A stretch of 64,000 nucleotides of DNA from Sphagnum magellanicum (GCA_021904315.1 CM038919.1:19750666-19814665); one strand, 5' to 3'. Positions 12,690-25,538 are shown, counted from the stretch's first letter. A program made the numbers and translations. Notes: generated by a model from the sequence alone, not told the origin.

Positions 12690-14290
12690 AATTAAACAGA
12701 ATAACAACAAAAATATTTGTGATCTCATCTTGACAAACCTAATCATAATCCAACTTCAATTTTTCAAAATAATTTGATACTTCAATCAAATCATAATGTT
12801 CTTCAACCAATAAAATATCAACTTTCATAAAATTTGTCAAATTCTTATGTTGCAAACAATTCAAATGAGGATTATTACGCTAGTTTTTCACCACAGTGAT
12901 GATGCAATAAAATTTTTCCACCTATAACTTACAATGCCTTAGAGCTATCAACACATGAACAAGATTGAACACACATTTAGTTTCAATCAACTTTAATCTT
13001 GAAATACACAAGATTTGTTTGGCAAAGAAACTAACATTTGGAAGTTGACCTTTTTGAATTCACCACCAAGATAGGGGATTAAAACATGTAGCAAGAATTA
13101 CAGATAACCTCTTGAACAAATATTATTCCCCAACAACAACTGCATATGAAGCCTTTTCCACAAATGTGCCAACACCAAAGATTTTATTGTCTTATTCAAT
13201 AAACTGATCAAATCCAACAATTATTGTTATACATGCTTAGATAGTAGGGTTTAGTACTTCAAAGACTGTCATTAAAAGAGGGATACTGCATTTGCATCAT
13301 ACTCAAAAGCAAGATGAATACAATCCCAATCCCCATGTTCCACATAGTTTTCCACAAGTTGTAAAAACTTGAAACAAGGATCAAACATAATGGCAAACAT
13401 ATTTTGAATATGATGTGGATGATATACTTTCAAAAATTATGAAAAAGGTTGATCATCTTAACAACTTCAGCTCACATGAAATTTTGAAGACCCTCTTAGC
13501 ATCAAAGAAATCAAGAAAATTAATAACATCAATAGCATGTCTCATCTCAACTTTCAAAGTCAATGTAAAATTGATAGATGTAATGAGAACACTTAAGCAT
13601 TATATAATAGCCAATGACCTCCTAACTAGTTCATCACACAAGTAGTGATAATGCGGTTCAAAACATTTGTGAGTGTTTTCACAATTACCCAAACTTCAAC
13701 CTTAAGAATTTTTTGCTACAAAATAATTGCTCTTTGTTGCCCACAACACAAGATAATGGCCTCTTTAAATTCTAGTGTCTCTTCAAATAATAATCACCTT
13801 ATCGACAAATTTGGTTTTCATTAGGGTTTTGAGTTTTTGAGGTTGCAACCCTCTTTCAACACATGCCTTTTCCCATTCATGCCTTCCTTTTCTGATTTTT
13901 TTATTCATGTGATTATCTTCTATAAATTGCCATAGGTAGCCTTCACATTGACATGTTTTAAACTTGTAGCCACATTTTTATCATTACTAACATATTAGTA
14001 GGCTCCAAGCATGATGTGACCAAAACACATCCCTTTGTAAACACGTTGAAATTTCAAAGGGACAATCAATAATGTAACATAATGTTGTTGCCATAAACAT
14101 TAGGTTGTTGATTTTATATTTCACAAAAGTAATCACATAATGCATCAAACCATATTTTCCAAATAAAATATGCAACTGCCTAGCCATGAAAAGCCTTGTG
14201 GTTTCATGAACTTCAAATAAACCAACACTAGCATACATAGGGGTCCAAAAATCATTCAAATAATTAATTACCAAGCATTACAACGAAATT
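12690..14290 (-). pseudogene. Decayed hAT-family transposase
   Basis: Read on the minus strand from 14274 downward, the translation gives LNDFWTPMYASVGLFEVHET, then LMHYVITFVKYKINNLM and TTLCYIIDCPFE. These are blocks I recognise from plant hAT-like transposases (the VIAFVKDEGNNL and LxSIIDC regions). After a frame change the region near 13800-13620 contains LFEETLEFKEAIILC and GGHWLL blocks. Near 13080-12880 lies the C-terminal dimerisation region, with LPNVSFFAKQIL, IETKCVFNL and LIALRHCKL. Many stops and frameshifts interrupt it, so it is inactive. The uninterrupted 95-codon stretch at 13987-14274 is only its best-preserved part. Terminal repeats and target duplications were not found. Confidence 0.68.
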
Positions 14291-15339
14291 CATATGTGTA
14301 ACCCAAATGATTTCATTGGATTTCAAATGTATTCACTAATCCCACTAAACAAGATTAGCACCCACATTTTGTAATAGTGAAAGCAAATGTCATTACAAGA
14401 AATATTGTATTATATAACCATCCAATTTGCGACTACATGCGACTGTCCATCATTTGCAACTATGTTTTATAATTTTTACAACTAATAACCATCTTTTTAA
14501 TTTTCTTATTATTTTTGCAACTATGATGTGATTACTATATTGCACATCCCTCCATATTAACTAAGTTTTTCGATTATTCGTCCAAGAATAGGCCCTTATG
14601 TTCATTTAGTCACAAATTTGGTTGTAGTTTGGTTACTTTTGCAATGTGCCCATACATTTAATGTACATTAAGATGTTTTTGACTACATTAAAAATATATT
14701 TAACATGTAACAAAACTACATGAAGTGTATATTAAAACGTATTTAAATATATTTAACCTATATTCAACGCATGTTGAACTCATATTATTTCATACTATGA
14801 ACATATTAAAAAAAAAAATTTCACCTTGATTTCATATTATGGTTTTTTTACAAATATACCATGTTTATTTTGATGTATAATTAAATTATAGTGGTAAGGT
14901 CATATTAAGATGACATAATCTTAATTTCAAACTAATATTCATTATTCATAAAATAGTAATATCAAAAAATTGATTAAATAATGTAAAATATGGAATAATA
15001 ATTAACTAAATAAATATGATTTTAATGAATCAATCATTTAGTTTTATAATTTATTCTTGAATAGTTTATTAATAATAATTGATCAACTAATACACATAAT
15101 TAATTAATTATAAGAATTTAAAAAAAAAATGATGTATTCTTTATTTCATCATTTAATAGTGACTAATCAATAAATAATTTAAAAAAATTTAATTAGTATT
15201 TTAATCTCTTTATTTAACCAATTAAATATTTTAGCAATTAATATTCAATATTTACTGATTTATTTGACAAGTTTTTCATTTCAAGTTATTAATCAAACTA
15301 CAAATTATAAAAAAATAATTAATAAGTTAATTATTAATT
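14291..15339. other. Highly AT-rich intergenic DNA
   Basis: Composition becomes more and more A/T-dominated towards 15 kb, with many aattaatt and atttatt motifs. No coding sequence is visible. Confidence 0.6.
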
Positions 15340-16100
15340 CATTAATTTTCATTTAATTATTTGATCATTAATATTTACTAATCAAGAGATATGGTAAATA
15401 AAAAATAAATATTACTTAATTAATATTTATTTAGATTATAAAAATTAATAAATATTTATTTATTTATATTATAAAATATTAATTAAAATTTCCCAAATTC
15501 AAATACTTAGTTATTTAAAAATGATTAATTAAATTTATTTTCCATTTAATTCATAACTTCCGAATTAATAACTAATGTTTATTGATCAGTTCAGAATTTA
15601 TTAAAATTTAATTAACACTTCAATTAGTTATTCAATTAATTATCTCATAATCCATATTTACTAATCAAGAGTTATGGTAAATAGATAATAAATAATAACT
15701 AATTAATAGTTATGTAGCTTATAAAATATTAATTAAAATATCAAAAATTCGATTATCTAGTTATTTTAATGATTCATTAAATCGATTTCCTATTTAATTC
15801 ATAAGTTTAGAATTAATAATTAATTTTTATTAATTAGTTAAAAATTTATCAAAAGTTCATTAATACTTCGGTTAATTATCTAATAATTCATATTTACTAC
15901 TCAAAAGTTATAGTAAATAGATAATAAATATTAGTTTATTAATAATTTTTGTAGCTTATATAAGATTAATTAAAATTTCACAAATTCAATTATCTAGTTA
16001 TTTATTAATGATTAATTAATTAAATTGATTTCCTATTTAGTTCATAAGTTCAGAATTAATAATTTAATAATTGGTTTAAGTTTTATTAAAAGTTAATGAA
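15340..16100. repeat. AT-rich diverged tandem repeat, unit ~235-285 bp, about three copies
   Basis: A landmark of the form tttacta(a/c)tcaagagtta(t)ggtaaat recurs near 15373, 15656 and 15893. Each occurrence is followed by a run of aataaat, then tgtagcttata, then attaaaat, then attatctagtta, then gatttcctattta and ttcataagtt, in the same order. The unit is almost entirely A/T. Copies differ by many substitutions and indels. It lies inside a larger block (about 14.7-17.0 kb) of extreme AT content with a (GGTA)n microsatellite near 16490-16513. Confidence 0.65.
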
Positions 16101-17689
16101 TACTTTAGTTAATAATTTAAATGATATTTATCGATTAAATAACTTGATAACTTAATAATATAATATATAATATTCAATATTTATTATTATTTAATAATTA
16201 AATATATAAGATAGTTAATCATTTATTTATTTATTTATTTGTTCAATTAGTTGATAACTAAAACTTAAAAGGTTAAGTTTCAAAAATTAAAGTTATTAGT
16301 AATAATAGTTTTATTAAATTTAGAATTAAAATAATGACTAGTTAATTAATTTCATAAAATAATTACATATTGTTGATGAATTATGATTATGAATTAATTG
16401 ATTAGTTAGTGAAAAAAATGAAATAAAAGTGAATGTTAGTTTCAGAATTAAATAATTAAAAAATGGTAGGTAATTATAGGTAGGTTTGTAAGTGGGTAGG
16501 TAGGTAGGTAGGTAATTAATTAATGGTTAATTGATTTATGAGCTACTTAATTAGTTTCCTTTTTACTTATTTAATTATATAGTTATGTAGTTTACAAAAC
16601 AAAACACAAGCACAGAGCATATGGGCTAAATTTTTTAGTTATAACTCAATTTGCAACTAAGGTGCAACTACAAAATTTAACCGATATGTGTTGTCTTTTT
16701 TCTCATCTTGGTAACTATATAACAAAGGTGCCTTTCACTATTACAAAACATAGTTTTTTAAGAGGTTCAAATTGATTAATTTGTCATTTTGATTAAAGGC
16801 TAGGGCTTGAATGACACATATATTTATCCTAGGGGGGGACATTACTCAAAAAAATTAAAAAATATGTGAATAAAAATATAGGGTGCAATATATTGGTTGT
16901 GACGTAAAAGTTATAAGTTAATTATTTAAAAATAGGGTGATATATATTTTGAAAATCATATTATAATAAATATAAGGTATGTGTAAATATGTAATATTAA
17001 TTTTTTAAAATAAAAAAATAGCATGTGTAGTATAAAATAAATGTATTAGTTATTAGTAGGTTCAATTATTATGAAATAATGTTGATTAATTATTTTTTGA
17101 TTGTATATGATGCTTATAGGGTCAATAAATTAATTGAAGCAAAACTAGGTTTAGGACATTTAAGTGAACATGGAAAAAAACCATTTAAAAATTTAAGTTT
17201 GACATTTTTGACAATTAAGGTTTTAGACTTTAGGGTTACAAGGAGGTGGCGGCGATGTCTTCTAGTAAAAGAACCTTGTTTCTTTTTTTTGAAGGTTCAA
17301 ACACATGTTTGTACATTTTGTTTCTTCAACATGGTTGGAAGGATTTTTGTGGTCAAACAAATTTTGAATTTATGTTTCAAGGAGCACGCAAGCAAAGGCA
17401 AGCAAGTAGTCAAGGGTGAGCAAGGGCAAGCAAACAAACAAACAATCTTAATTTTTTTCATTTGCAATGGTTTTGAGATTTGATTTTTGGGCTAAAGGTT
17501 AGATTCTTGAGATTTTTGAGCCGAAAGAAGCAAGATGTTTTCCAAGCAACATTTTCCAAGTTTCTCCTTCACCTATATTCTATTCTTTCAAGGGATGTGT
17601 GTGTTTGTGTGTGTATCAAAGGCAAGCTTCAGGATCTTGCCAAGGAAACAAATCTTCAAGTGTAGTCTAGTGTAATAAACATGTTAAGG

Positions 17690-17850
17690 TTGAGGCTAAT
17701 GACCACACCACCACTTGGACAACCATCACCAGTGCTGGTATTTTAAGGAATCATCTAAAGGATGTCATGAATGATTTGCAAATGCTTCGACAAAGCGTGA
17801 TGGACAACCACAAAGACGCCATTGAACAATTTGAACTTTCACGCACTTTC
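17690..17850 (+). pseudogene. Fragment of a plant syntaxin (SYP1-type Qa-SNARE)
   Basis: The + strand reads through TTITSAGILRNHLKDVMNDL and then QMLRQSVMDNHKDAIEQ. This matches the plant syntaxin segment between the Habc bundle and the SNARE motif, which normally runs T..T.GLRKKLKDVMNDFQ.LRQ, then a D/E-H/Y-KE stretch and an ERRYYTVTG block. Here the ERRYY block is already lost after IEQ, and neither the Habc helices, the SNARE motif nor the transmembrane anchor is found nearby, so only one short segment is present. The recognition rests on memory of the family, not on a search. The surrounding ORF at 17767-17952 is this fragment plus non-homologous sequence. Confidence 0.62.
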
Positions 17851-18631
17851 AAAGGTAATTTTTGTAGCAAAGTTGAGAGAATGAAATTACATTTACAATG
17901 GTGGCAATGGCATATTGTTGTTGTTTTCAGAAAGTGGTTTGAAGGCGAATAGAGGGAAGAATGTGAGTAGTAAATAACTTAGGCTTATTAGTAGTAGGAG
18001 CTCATTCATTAATGGTTATTCTTTCAAATATGAATGTTTGTGCATGCAGGCAGTTAAGCCCAAAATGCCTTTTTTTAAGAAACAACTTTAGAAGGAGGTG
18101 CATTCCATGTTTGTGATTACAAAAACTAGCAAAATTTTAACTAACTCCGATGATGCGATTTTGGAATATGTGCTTTATCTCTTGATTAATTACCTGATTT
18201 TCTAGTTCATTTATTGTTTATTTATTTCTACCCCATCTCCTCCACTAGCTTGCTTTCCAGTAACATTCCAATTAATCAAAGACCCTTTTGGGGATCAAGT
18301 TGTTGTTGGTGACAATTCAAGGAAAAAACCAATTGAGAAGTGTTTACAACTTTGCAAAATTCCTCTTGACCTAACCATTGCATGTAGGGCGAGCTTTTGA
18401 TCAACTGCATGTGTTCTTCATCACAACCAATTCGTCCTCAATAGATAGCAAGGTTCAAGGAGGAGGAGGAGAGATTTGAAATGGAGCAGTTCAGTGTACC
18501 TATTTGAAGATCATGACAACACCAACAACAAATCATCAATGTAGCATTGGAAGCTTTGGGTGAGCAATTGGCTAGAGAAGGAGCAAGCTGCAATAACAGT
18601 AGCAACAATAGGCGAAGATCAAACCTGGCTG

Positions 18632-18789
18632 CTTCCTAGTTTTTATTTCCACCCCAGAGTTAAAGAGGTTGTCAACTATTACTTGGCCTAGAAAGTATGT
18701 AACAACAACTTCAACGTGCATGCCATAGCCGAAGTAAACTTCAACAAATGCGAGCCTTGTGACCTCCCTAACAAGAAGTTCTCTCGTTA
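18632..18789 (+). pseudogene. NAC-domain transcription factor fragment (subdomains A and B)
   Basis: Starting at 18632 the translation is LPSFYFHPRVKEVVNYYLA, stop, KVCNNNFNVHAIAEVNFNK, then CEPCDLPNKK. This lines up with NAC subdomain A (LPPGFRFHPTDEELV.YYLK.K) and subdomain B (I.EVDLNKCEPWDLP). It lacks one codon near the start, has an in-frame TAG where the family has a basic residue, has Trp changed to Cys in the EPWDLP motif, and ends in a stop after about 52 codons. Subdomains C-E are missing. It is a dead exon-sized piece of a NAC gene, next to fragments of other genes. Confidence 0.75.
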
Positions 18790-19504
18790 AGAAACTCAAG
18801 TTCTTTCTTTTGTTTTTTCTTTCAAATATACAAACCCAAAAACCACCTACAGATCATCTACAAGCCCAGAATGCTACTCATTTTGTCATGCTTTCTAGAC
18901 ACAAGATCTAAGAATTAACAAACAATCCAACATCAATGAAAAAACTTGTTGTGATTTGGACATAAACAAACATCAACGCCCTGAGTTGTGCTTAGACTTT
19001 GTCTGCATGCACCTTTTAGTTGAACCTAGAGAATCAATCAAAGTTGCAAGACTTGAGGAAGAAATGAGCCTTGAATCATATTTCCTTCAAGATTCAGCTC
19101 CATGAATCCTTTTTGTAGGCTTGATTGTAGAGGTTGGGAAGTAACAACAAAAGAAATTGGGATGCAGCCTAAACCCAAAAAAACCTGATTTGAGCAGATA
19201 TGATGTTCTATGTATCACACAAACATTGTGTGATGGGGTGCTTAGGGATCAATTGCCACCCAACTTGTTTCAATATAATAGTTCAACAAATTTGGACTTC
19301 TTGATGATACCATTCAAAATTGGCTTGCCTACATTTGTTTTGTGTTCATATTGGCTATGCTAGTCGAATTGATTACTTGGGGTTGACATTTGATGATGGC
19401 ACATAAATTAGCAATCAAGTGGGAGATTTTGGAAGTTGTAAATAGTAGGTGATAACTTTTGGTGACCAAGAGAGTTGAAGTTGTTTTTGCAACACTTAAA
19501 CAAA

Positions 19505-20563
19505 ATGGGGAGCATGATGAAGGAAGATAAGCGGCATGAAATGATGATTAAGAAGCTCTTAAAGATGCCCCAAAACAAGTGCTACATCAATTGTGATAGT
19601 GTGGTTAACATGTTTCCCCTCTTTCCGTTTTTTGGGCATTATCAAGATTAGAAAACCCGTGCACAAATATGCACTTTTGAATGTCTTTTAGGTTTCCTCA
19701 TGAAGATTTTCTTGCCTAGGAAATCATTTTGTAGCTTAAGAGTACCTAGTATAGTACATGATGAAGTATGGATTTCTTCACTACCTCACACATGAAGTTT
19801 CAAATGTGTGAAGATGACAAGAGATCAAAGGAAAATGATTGGCTAACCTACACAGAAGTCATGGATACTTATGCTCTCAAACCATTCTAGTCAAGGCATT
19901 TTTTTGGCACACACAATGCAAGGTGGGGAATTGACTTGAAAAATTGTTTGGTTTTGGGATTTTATGTTAATAATGAAAACACATAATGGTATTGATTTGG
20001 AGAGTGTTGAGATGACATGGACCTCAATATGTTTGCACAAACTTTTCCATGTATTGTCTATACACAATGCAGTGGTGTGCAATAAGTGCTCCTCCCCCCC
20101 CCCCCCCCCCCCCCCCCCCACCATCCCCTTGCCTATAAGTTCTAAACTTGAGGCTGCTGCAACAACCACACCTACTTTGGATCCATTTACACCCCTTGCA
20201 ACCACAACCACCATGGACCCCTTTTCATTTGTTGCAAATGGCACTATGGGTGATCCATTTCAACCTACTAAACCCAATATAACAATGTATGTTGCATTTC
20301 CACCTGCATCAAACCCACTTGGCGATCCCTTTCAACCAAATGTTACAACTGCTAACCCATTTGCACTTGCCTCAACAATCAAACATGTTTCTGACTTGTT
20401 TTCTCTTGGGGTACAAGCAAACAATGTGTCTTTCAGTACCATTAGTGTTTTAGCTTTTGATTCACTTGCTACAAGTGCTCCTCCAAGTGGTTATCCCAAT
20501 ATTTTTGGGTTGAGCACTACAAATGGTTCGACACAATGGGCTACTACACCTGTTGGACTCTGA
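19505..20563 (+). pseudogene. Fragments of an AGFG/AGD14-type ARF-GAP gene (N-terminal piece and NPF/DPF-rich tail)
   Basis: At 19514-19600 the + strand encodes MMKEDKRHEMMIKKLLKMP followed by QNKCYINCDS. This matches the start of plant AGFG-type ARF-GAPs (KEDERNE.II..LLKLPEN.RCINCNS), but the first zinc-binding Cys is replaced and the rest of the zinc finger is not recognisable. About 470 bp further on, an open frame (about 20066-20563) carries repeated DPF and NPF motifs (LDPFTP, MDPFSF, GDPFQP, NPLGDPFQP, ANPFAL), as in the C-terminal EH-domain-binding tails of that family or of other endocytic adaptors. The tail frame opens with Pro codons inside a 26-base C run, so its upstream part is uncertain. 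The two pieces may come from one gene with the middle lost, or from two genes. Confidence 0.5.
20094..20119. repeat. 26-base poly-C tract
   Basis: An uninterrupted run of C on the + strand lies immediately upstream of the DPF/NPF-rich frame. Its length changes the reading frame and is prone to sequencing and assembly error. On the minus strand it is a poly-G run able to form G-quadruplexes. Confidence 0.9.
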
Positions 20564-22486
20564 GTTCAAGCGCAATTGATGTTTGGTCTACCTTTCAGGC
20601 GTGACCATCAGTTGTTCTTTCAACTGCATGTCTATTGCAACTAAGGTGAGGTCTGGGAGGATGTACATTGAAGTGCTATTGTTGTTAAATTTGAAACACA
20701 ACCAATTTTGATTAATTTAAAAGCTTTTTAGAAAGTAGGTAGAGAAATATTTAACACAAAAGATTTAAGATGAGCAGTGCAATTTAGAGATGTAATTGCC
20801 TGTGTTTGAAAAGAGGCAAGCAATTCCGTTTCAAAATTGCACTGCTTTTTTGTTAGGAACAAATCTGTTGTATAACATGGTTTGCAAATACACTGAATTT
20901 TTTTTGGCAGTGCTTTCAGAGAACAAATAGATGGACTTTGCCTTCCTCATGGGACTCAGGCCTTGGGCTTGGGACCAAGTCCTTCACACTATGGCACACC
21001 GACTCCCCAGAATACTATTGTTTATTGTACCCCAAGGCCCTGATTTCCATGGGACTTTGCCTCTTCTTGTCGGGACTTATGAAATTGGGCTGGCCCTGGG
21101 ACGTGGTGTGAAGAGGACCTACCTAAGACTCAAGTAGAAGCTTGACAAAGAAGAAGAAACAGGGGAAACATTTCAACACATTCAACCACACTTTGGAAGC
21201 GTGTGGGTTTTACGAGCTTAGTAAAAACCCCAATGTAAAGGTGAGCAATCCATCAGCCCTGGGAAGCAAGGGAATGTGCCTTTTCATTGTCATGTGCAGG
21301 TACTGAGGGGCTTGCTGAGCTGCACTGGAGGTGGCTTGAGACACCATTGAGGTTTCTGTAATTTCTGTGCCAGTTTGGGTCACTTTGCTTTCTTCCATGG
21401 TTCTTTTCCTTGTGTGATGTTTGCAAATGTGTGCTCTGGTTTTGACTGTGAATCTGGTGGCTGCTGTTGTGATTTGGTCTGAGATGCGTGGTACAATCTG
21501 TCCCTGTTCTAGCATTTGCTCTTGGAATCGCAAAATTTGGTACATGTGCAGGTGAAGGTTCAGATGGATAAATTGTGGACCTGTGCTATCATCTTAATTG
21601 TTGTGGAAAATGTAATATGAGACCATGAGATTTCTGAAGGAGAATTGAAAGCTAGAGTGCATACTATTCAATATTCAAGAGATTTGGACAGGGAAATATG
21701 TCATAAGGAGTTGTTTCCCATTATCATTCAATAAAGAAACTAGTTCAACCAAGTTTCTACTTATGACTCTCAAGTGGAGATCGTGCATTTTCTATCAAAA
21801 GTTCTTACTTTCAAATGTCTCAATGTTTTTTGTTTTCCTTTTCTTCATCCTTAACATTTCCAAGTTTCTTCCATTTATTGCCCTTTTCTTTTTCACTTTT
21901 TCTTTGTCTTTGTGTTACCCTTTCGATATCAGTTTTCCAGTCTTACTTGTCTTTCAATGAAGCTTTGTGTTCCTCCTTGTTAGTTTTTGGGTCTTGTTGT
22001 CTTTCAAGTTTGTTGAGCTACTCAGTATCATGGCTGAGTTCTGCCTTTACTGCATTATAGCAATGTCAATTTTTCCAAAAAAACCTATGTCAATGTATGT
22101 TCCAATGTATGTCTGAAACTCAGTAACTTCGCTCATTGCTAGGAACTGGTAAAAAGTTGGGTACTAAGACAGTTATATATGTAACAGTACCCTAGGGAGA
22201 ACATGTGGTACACCTGCATCACCATCTAAATATAATTTACATTTGAAAATTTCTTTCATGTTGTTTATGATTATTCAAAGGTGGCTTGTGGCTGAAGCAC
22301 AAAGAGAGTCAGCTTCAAATACAATATTTTCTCTTAAGTCACCAGTTCATTTGCCAAAGCGTAAAAAAGTAGCATGAAGAAGAGTTGACCTGTGAACAGA
22401 AGTTTCCTTCTATCTTGAATGAGGTTCAGTCCTAAGCTCACTGGCAATCACTGAGGAAGAACCTTGAACAGACTCATCAAAAAGCA
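20564..22486. other. Intergenic DNA with weak exon-like segments
   Basis: A possible acceptor-like sequence followed by an open frame occurs near 20910-21137, and a Q/T-rich open frame lies at 21210-21545 on the minus strand. I recognise neither. The rest is mixed-composition DNA, including whatever serves as the 3' UTR and terminator of the minus-strand kinase gene that ends at 22487. Confidence 0.35.
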
Positions 22487-25400
22487 TTAGGGCAAAACTC
22501 CTGCAATGGATTGTGTTGGAAACAATAAAAGCCCTAAAATAACTGTAGTAAGGGGAACTGTGAGATTGTCATCAAACCTGTTTGTGATAGGTAGTGATTC
22601 AACAAGAGTTGCTGCCAGAGATACAGCAGCCAGCTGTAGGGCCACCCCTTGCAGATCAAATGGATAGAAGCCCATGAAAGAGAAGTACCATAGACACCTG
22701 TCAAAAAGACCAGTCACTTTGTAAAAAGTCTGTCCAAGGATCACCTCAACATCCGCAGTGTAGCTTTATGAAGAAATCATGACACCATACAAGTCTGCTG
22801 TTAACCATCACATAGGCTTCAACCTGAGTGTAAGTCAGGGAAAAGTTTGCTAGTAGGATATGGCTGTGACCAGATTCTTGTGTGAAGAATTATGAAAATT
22901 GGGTCAACACAGGTTGTGGGACATACCCGAGTGAAACAACAAAGCCAAAGAGAAACATGGTGATACTTCCAGCCCAGCTTTTCTCTGAGTTGTAGGGAAG
23001 CTTCTTTGATCCAAATCTCCGTCCCACAATGTCAGCAATCCCTGCAGTTCAAGCAGATCTCCATCAGGTTCCTGTCTTACCAAAATATGTCTTAAGATCT
23101 GTTGTTTGGCAAATGAAACAATGTCTGCCTCATGGCAATGAAACCTACTAGCATGCTTCCTCAGGGAATCAGAAGCATTTTGGTCTACCTCCTTAGACCT
23201 TGATTTCAAGGACATCCAATCAACAATGTGGCTGTATTTTTTGACAAGTCTACTGTTGTGGTTGAAACCCACCATCGCCTGCACACATCATGGCAAGGGA
23301 TACGACACTGACTGGAGAGTCACGCCAGAAGAGAACAGTGCACAGCACCAAAACCATCACATAATACAATGGGCCTCTCAATAACTCCCTGTCAACCAAC
23401 CCAACAGGCCCATTATATATATGTCCCTGCTGATTGACCCACTGGTTTGCACACAAAACATCGTTTGGATGGGTCTTCTTAAAGACCAAGACTTTGCATA
23501 AATACAGTAAGATTTTAATATCCAGACTCTCAAACTGTGGTGTTTGCCCCATGTTGTGCTGAACCTCTCTAATCATTTTGAAAACCTAAGGCCCAAAAAC
23601 CTGAACTGTAAGCCCTGAGGATACAAAAATGCCACCATGATGCTGACCAACGCTCAACAGTAACCAAAACTAGAGAAGCTGGACCATGGAGTGTGAAACC
23701 TGCTGCGCAATTCTAGCTGCAAGTGATCAAACATCCATCTACTATGCATGCACTCTTACTAGAAAAACTCTCTGAATACTCAACCTTACTGTGATTTGCA
23801 GGTAAGTTTAGATTATGCTTGCAGAACTTGCTACTGGCTCAAGATTGGTGAGAAAAGGATTTATATCTGAATGAAAGAACAAGTAAGCTTACTGAGGATC
23901 ACCCTTGCGACTAACAGACTTTACAAGCCCGTCATCTTTTAGAATTCCCAGGCCATAAACCAGAAGCCTCACACCATTGGTAGCAGGCACCAGTGCTGCA
24001 AGATATCTTGCCCAGGGCGAGACACTGCCCTTCCATATCCAGCCCAAGAACTAATAACCACCATCATTGCATATACCGATAACATATGAAAAACAACCTA
24101 CATTAAGCACTGAAACAAAAGAATAGCAAATACAAATGTAAATGCATACCACATGTTTCGTAACTAAATCATCTATTCCTGTGGTATGCATTGCAAGAAC
24201 TGTGTATACAAAACTCTGTAAGTGATACAGTAAAGACCAAACTTCTTCTTTCCAGAGAAAGATATGGAAGAAGAAATATTGCATAAGGAAAGCACCTGAA
24301 AAATGGCCAGCAAAGTGCAAAGAGCAATCCTGAGGTTATGTGCACAAGCTTGCGACTCAGCTTCTGTGAAACAAAATTTGGCAGAAACTGGTTACAACCC
24401 TGTAAGTGCACAACTCCTCTCCAGTGTGTACTGATGATGCACTCAGCAACAAAATTTGTAGATAACAGAGCAGTTACTGTATAGATCAATTTGCATACAC
24501 ATGGGTTCTTTCCCCAACAAGCAGGGCAGCATGCCAGATGATTTTTCTGTTCTCCCCTCCTTTGCCTTCAGGCTGCATTTATTACTGATAAAACCTGTAT
24601 CTCCAGGGTCTCTTGCAACAAAGGGCCTGAGGTTATCCTCAACTTCCAACATCCAAGACATGATCTTATTGAGATCAAATGCAAAAAATTGGATTCTGAC
24701 ATACTGTGTCAGGTCTATGCAAAGTATGACACCACATGAGATATTTCAGAGTGGCTGACTGATTAAGAATCTCATTTGTGCAAATTGTACTTGGCTGGAG
24801 GTTTTCAGAACATGAACGAGATGCATCAACCAATAGCTATTTATGATTCTTTGTCATTGAAAGTGCAGCACACTTGGCTTGTTGGTGACACTTTCATTAG
24901 GTAGACATCAAATAGATAATTTCAGAAAGCACAAAGAATTGCAAGTCAATTCAAGTTTCCAAATTCAATGGAGTTTCTCAAGCATTTTGTACCTGTCCAA
25001 GTATTTGGTGCTTAGTGAGGGAGTTGAACAATTTAACCCAAGCATATGCACCAAGCAAGATAAGAAAAGTGACGCCAACGTCGTGCTGCAAAGATCCCGC
25101 TTGCAAATAACCCTCCAAAGGCTTCTCGCTCAACGATTCCTGCACCCCTTGCTTCCACTCCCTTGGTGAGGTCAGGTCCGCTGTCGTTGTCCTCGAAGAT
25201 GGATCACAGCTGCCTGAGAAGACAGAAGCAAGATCGGCTTCTTCTTGCCATAACTGAGGCTCGGAGGTAGGGCTTCTTGTTGCCTGAAGCTGCCGTCTGG
25301 ACTCCCTTCGGACAGTCACAAAATGATTTTCAAAACCTCTTCTTTCGTGTGTCGGTAACCGCGATCTTGAAATGGAGGAGGAAGAAGTGCGAAAAGCAGA

Positions 25401-25538
25401 CAGGAAGGAGAGCCTCGAGGAAGGACACGAACATGCTATTATCCGTGAGCTTGCTCTCATATCCATCTCAGAGATACAGCTACCTGGAAGTCGAGCAATT
25501 GAATAGCAGGTTCCCAGGCCCTTGGCGCCTGTAGCCAT
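22487..25538 (-). CDS. VTE5: Phytol/farnesol kinase-like prenol kinase, six exons, 395 aa
   Basis: Exons (minus strand): 25538-24993, 24363-24296, 24024-23893, 23388-23273, 23041-22927, 22697-22487. All junctions have GT donors and AG acceptors and keep one frame to TAA. The family phosphorylates prenyl alcohols in the chloroplast envelope: VTE5 makes phytyl phosphate for tocopherol salvage and FOLK phosphorylates farnesol. Visible features: an S/R-rich transit-peptide-like N-terminus (about residues 1-120), a conserved LSRKLVHITSG block (about 184-194) followed by WPFFSVSPWARYLAALVP, GPLYYV (about 254-259), and the signature GDGIADIVGRRFGSKKLPYN then SWAGS spanning the exon 4/5 junction, as in dolichol/phytol kinases. 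The C-terminus has VESLPI and DDNLTVPL. Several hydrophobic segments are present. The start is the first ATG (MATGAKG) in the open frame; the frame stays open 51 bases further upstream, but that part begins with GTG, not ATG. The N-terminus is longer than in the usual ~300-330-aa relatives. VTE5 versus FOLK cannot be separated by eye. Confidence 0.92.

Noticed and set aside
17079-17483. 134-codon + strand frame with a GWKDFC-like alternative-frame stretch suggesting a B3 domain
   Set aside because: The resemblance is limited to a few residues in a different frame; not enough to call a B3 fragment, though it could be another captured piece.
18572-18799. 75-codon minus-strand frame
   Set aside because: It is the antisense shadow of the NAC-domain fragment on the + strand.
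19891-20244. 117-codon minus-strand frame with a poly-Gly run
   Set aside because: It is antisense to the DPF/NPF-rich frame, and the Gly run is simply the complement of the 26-base C tract.
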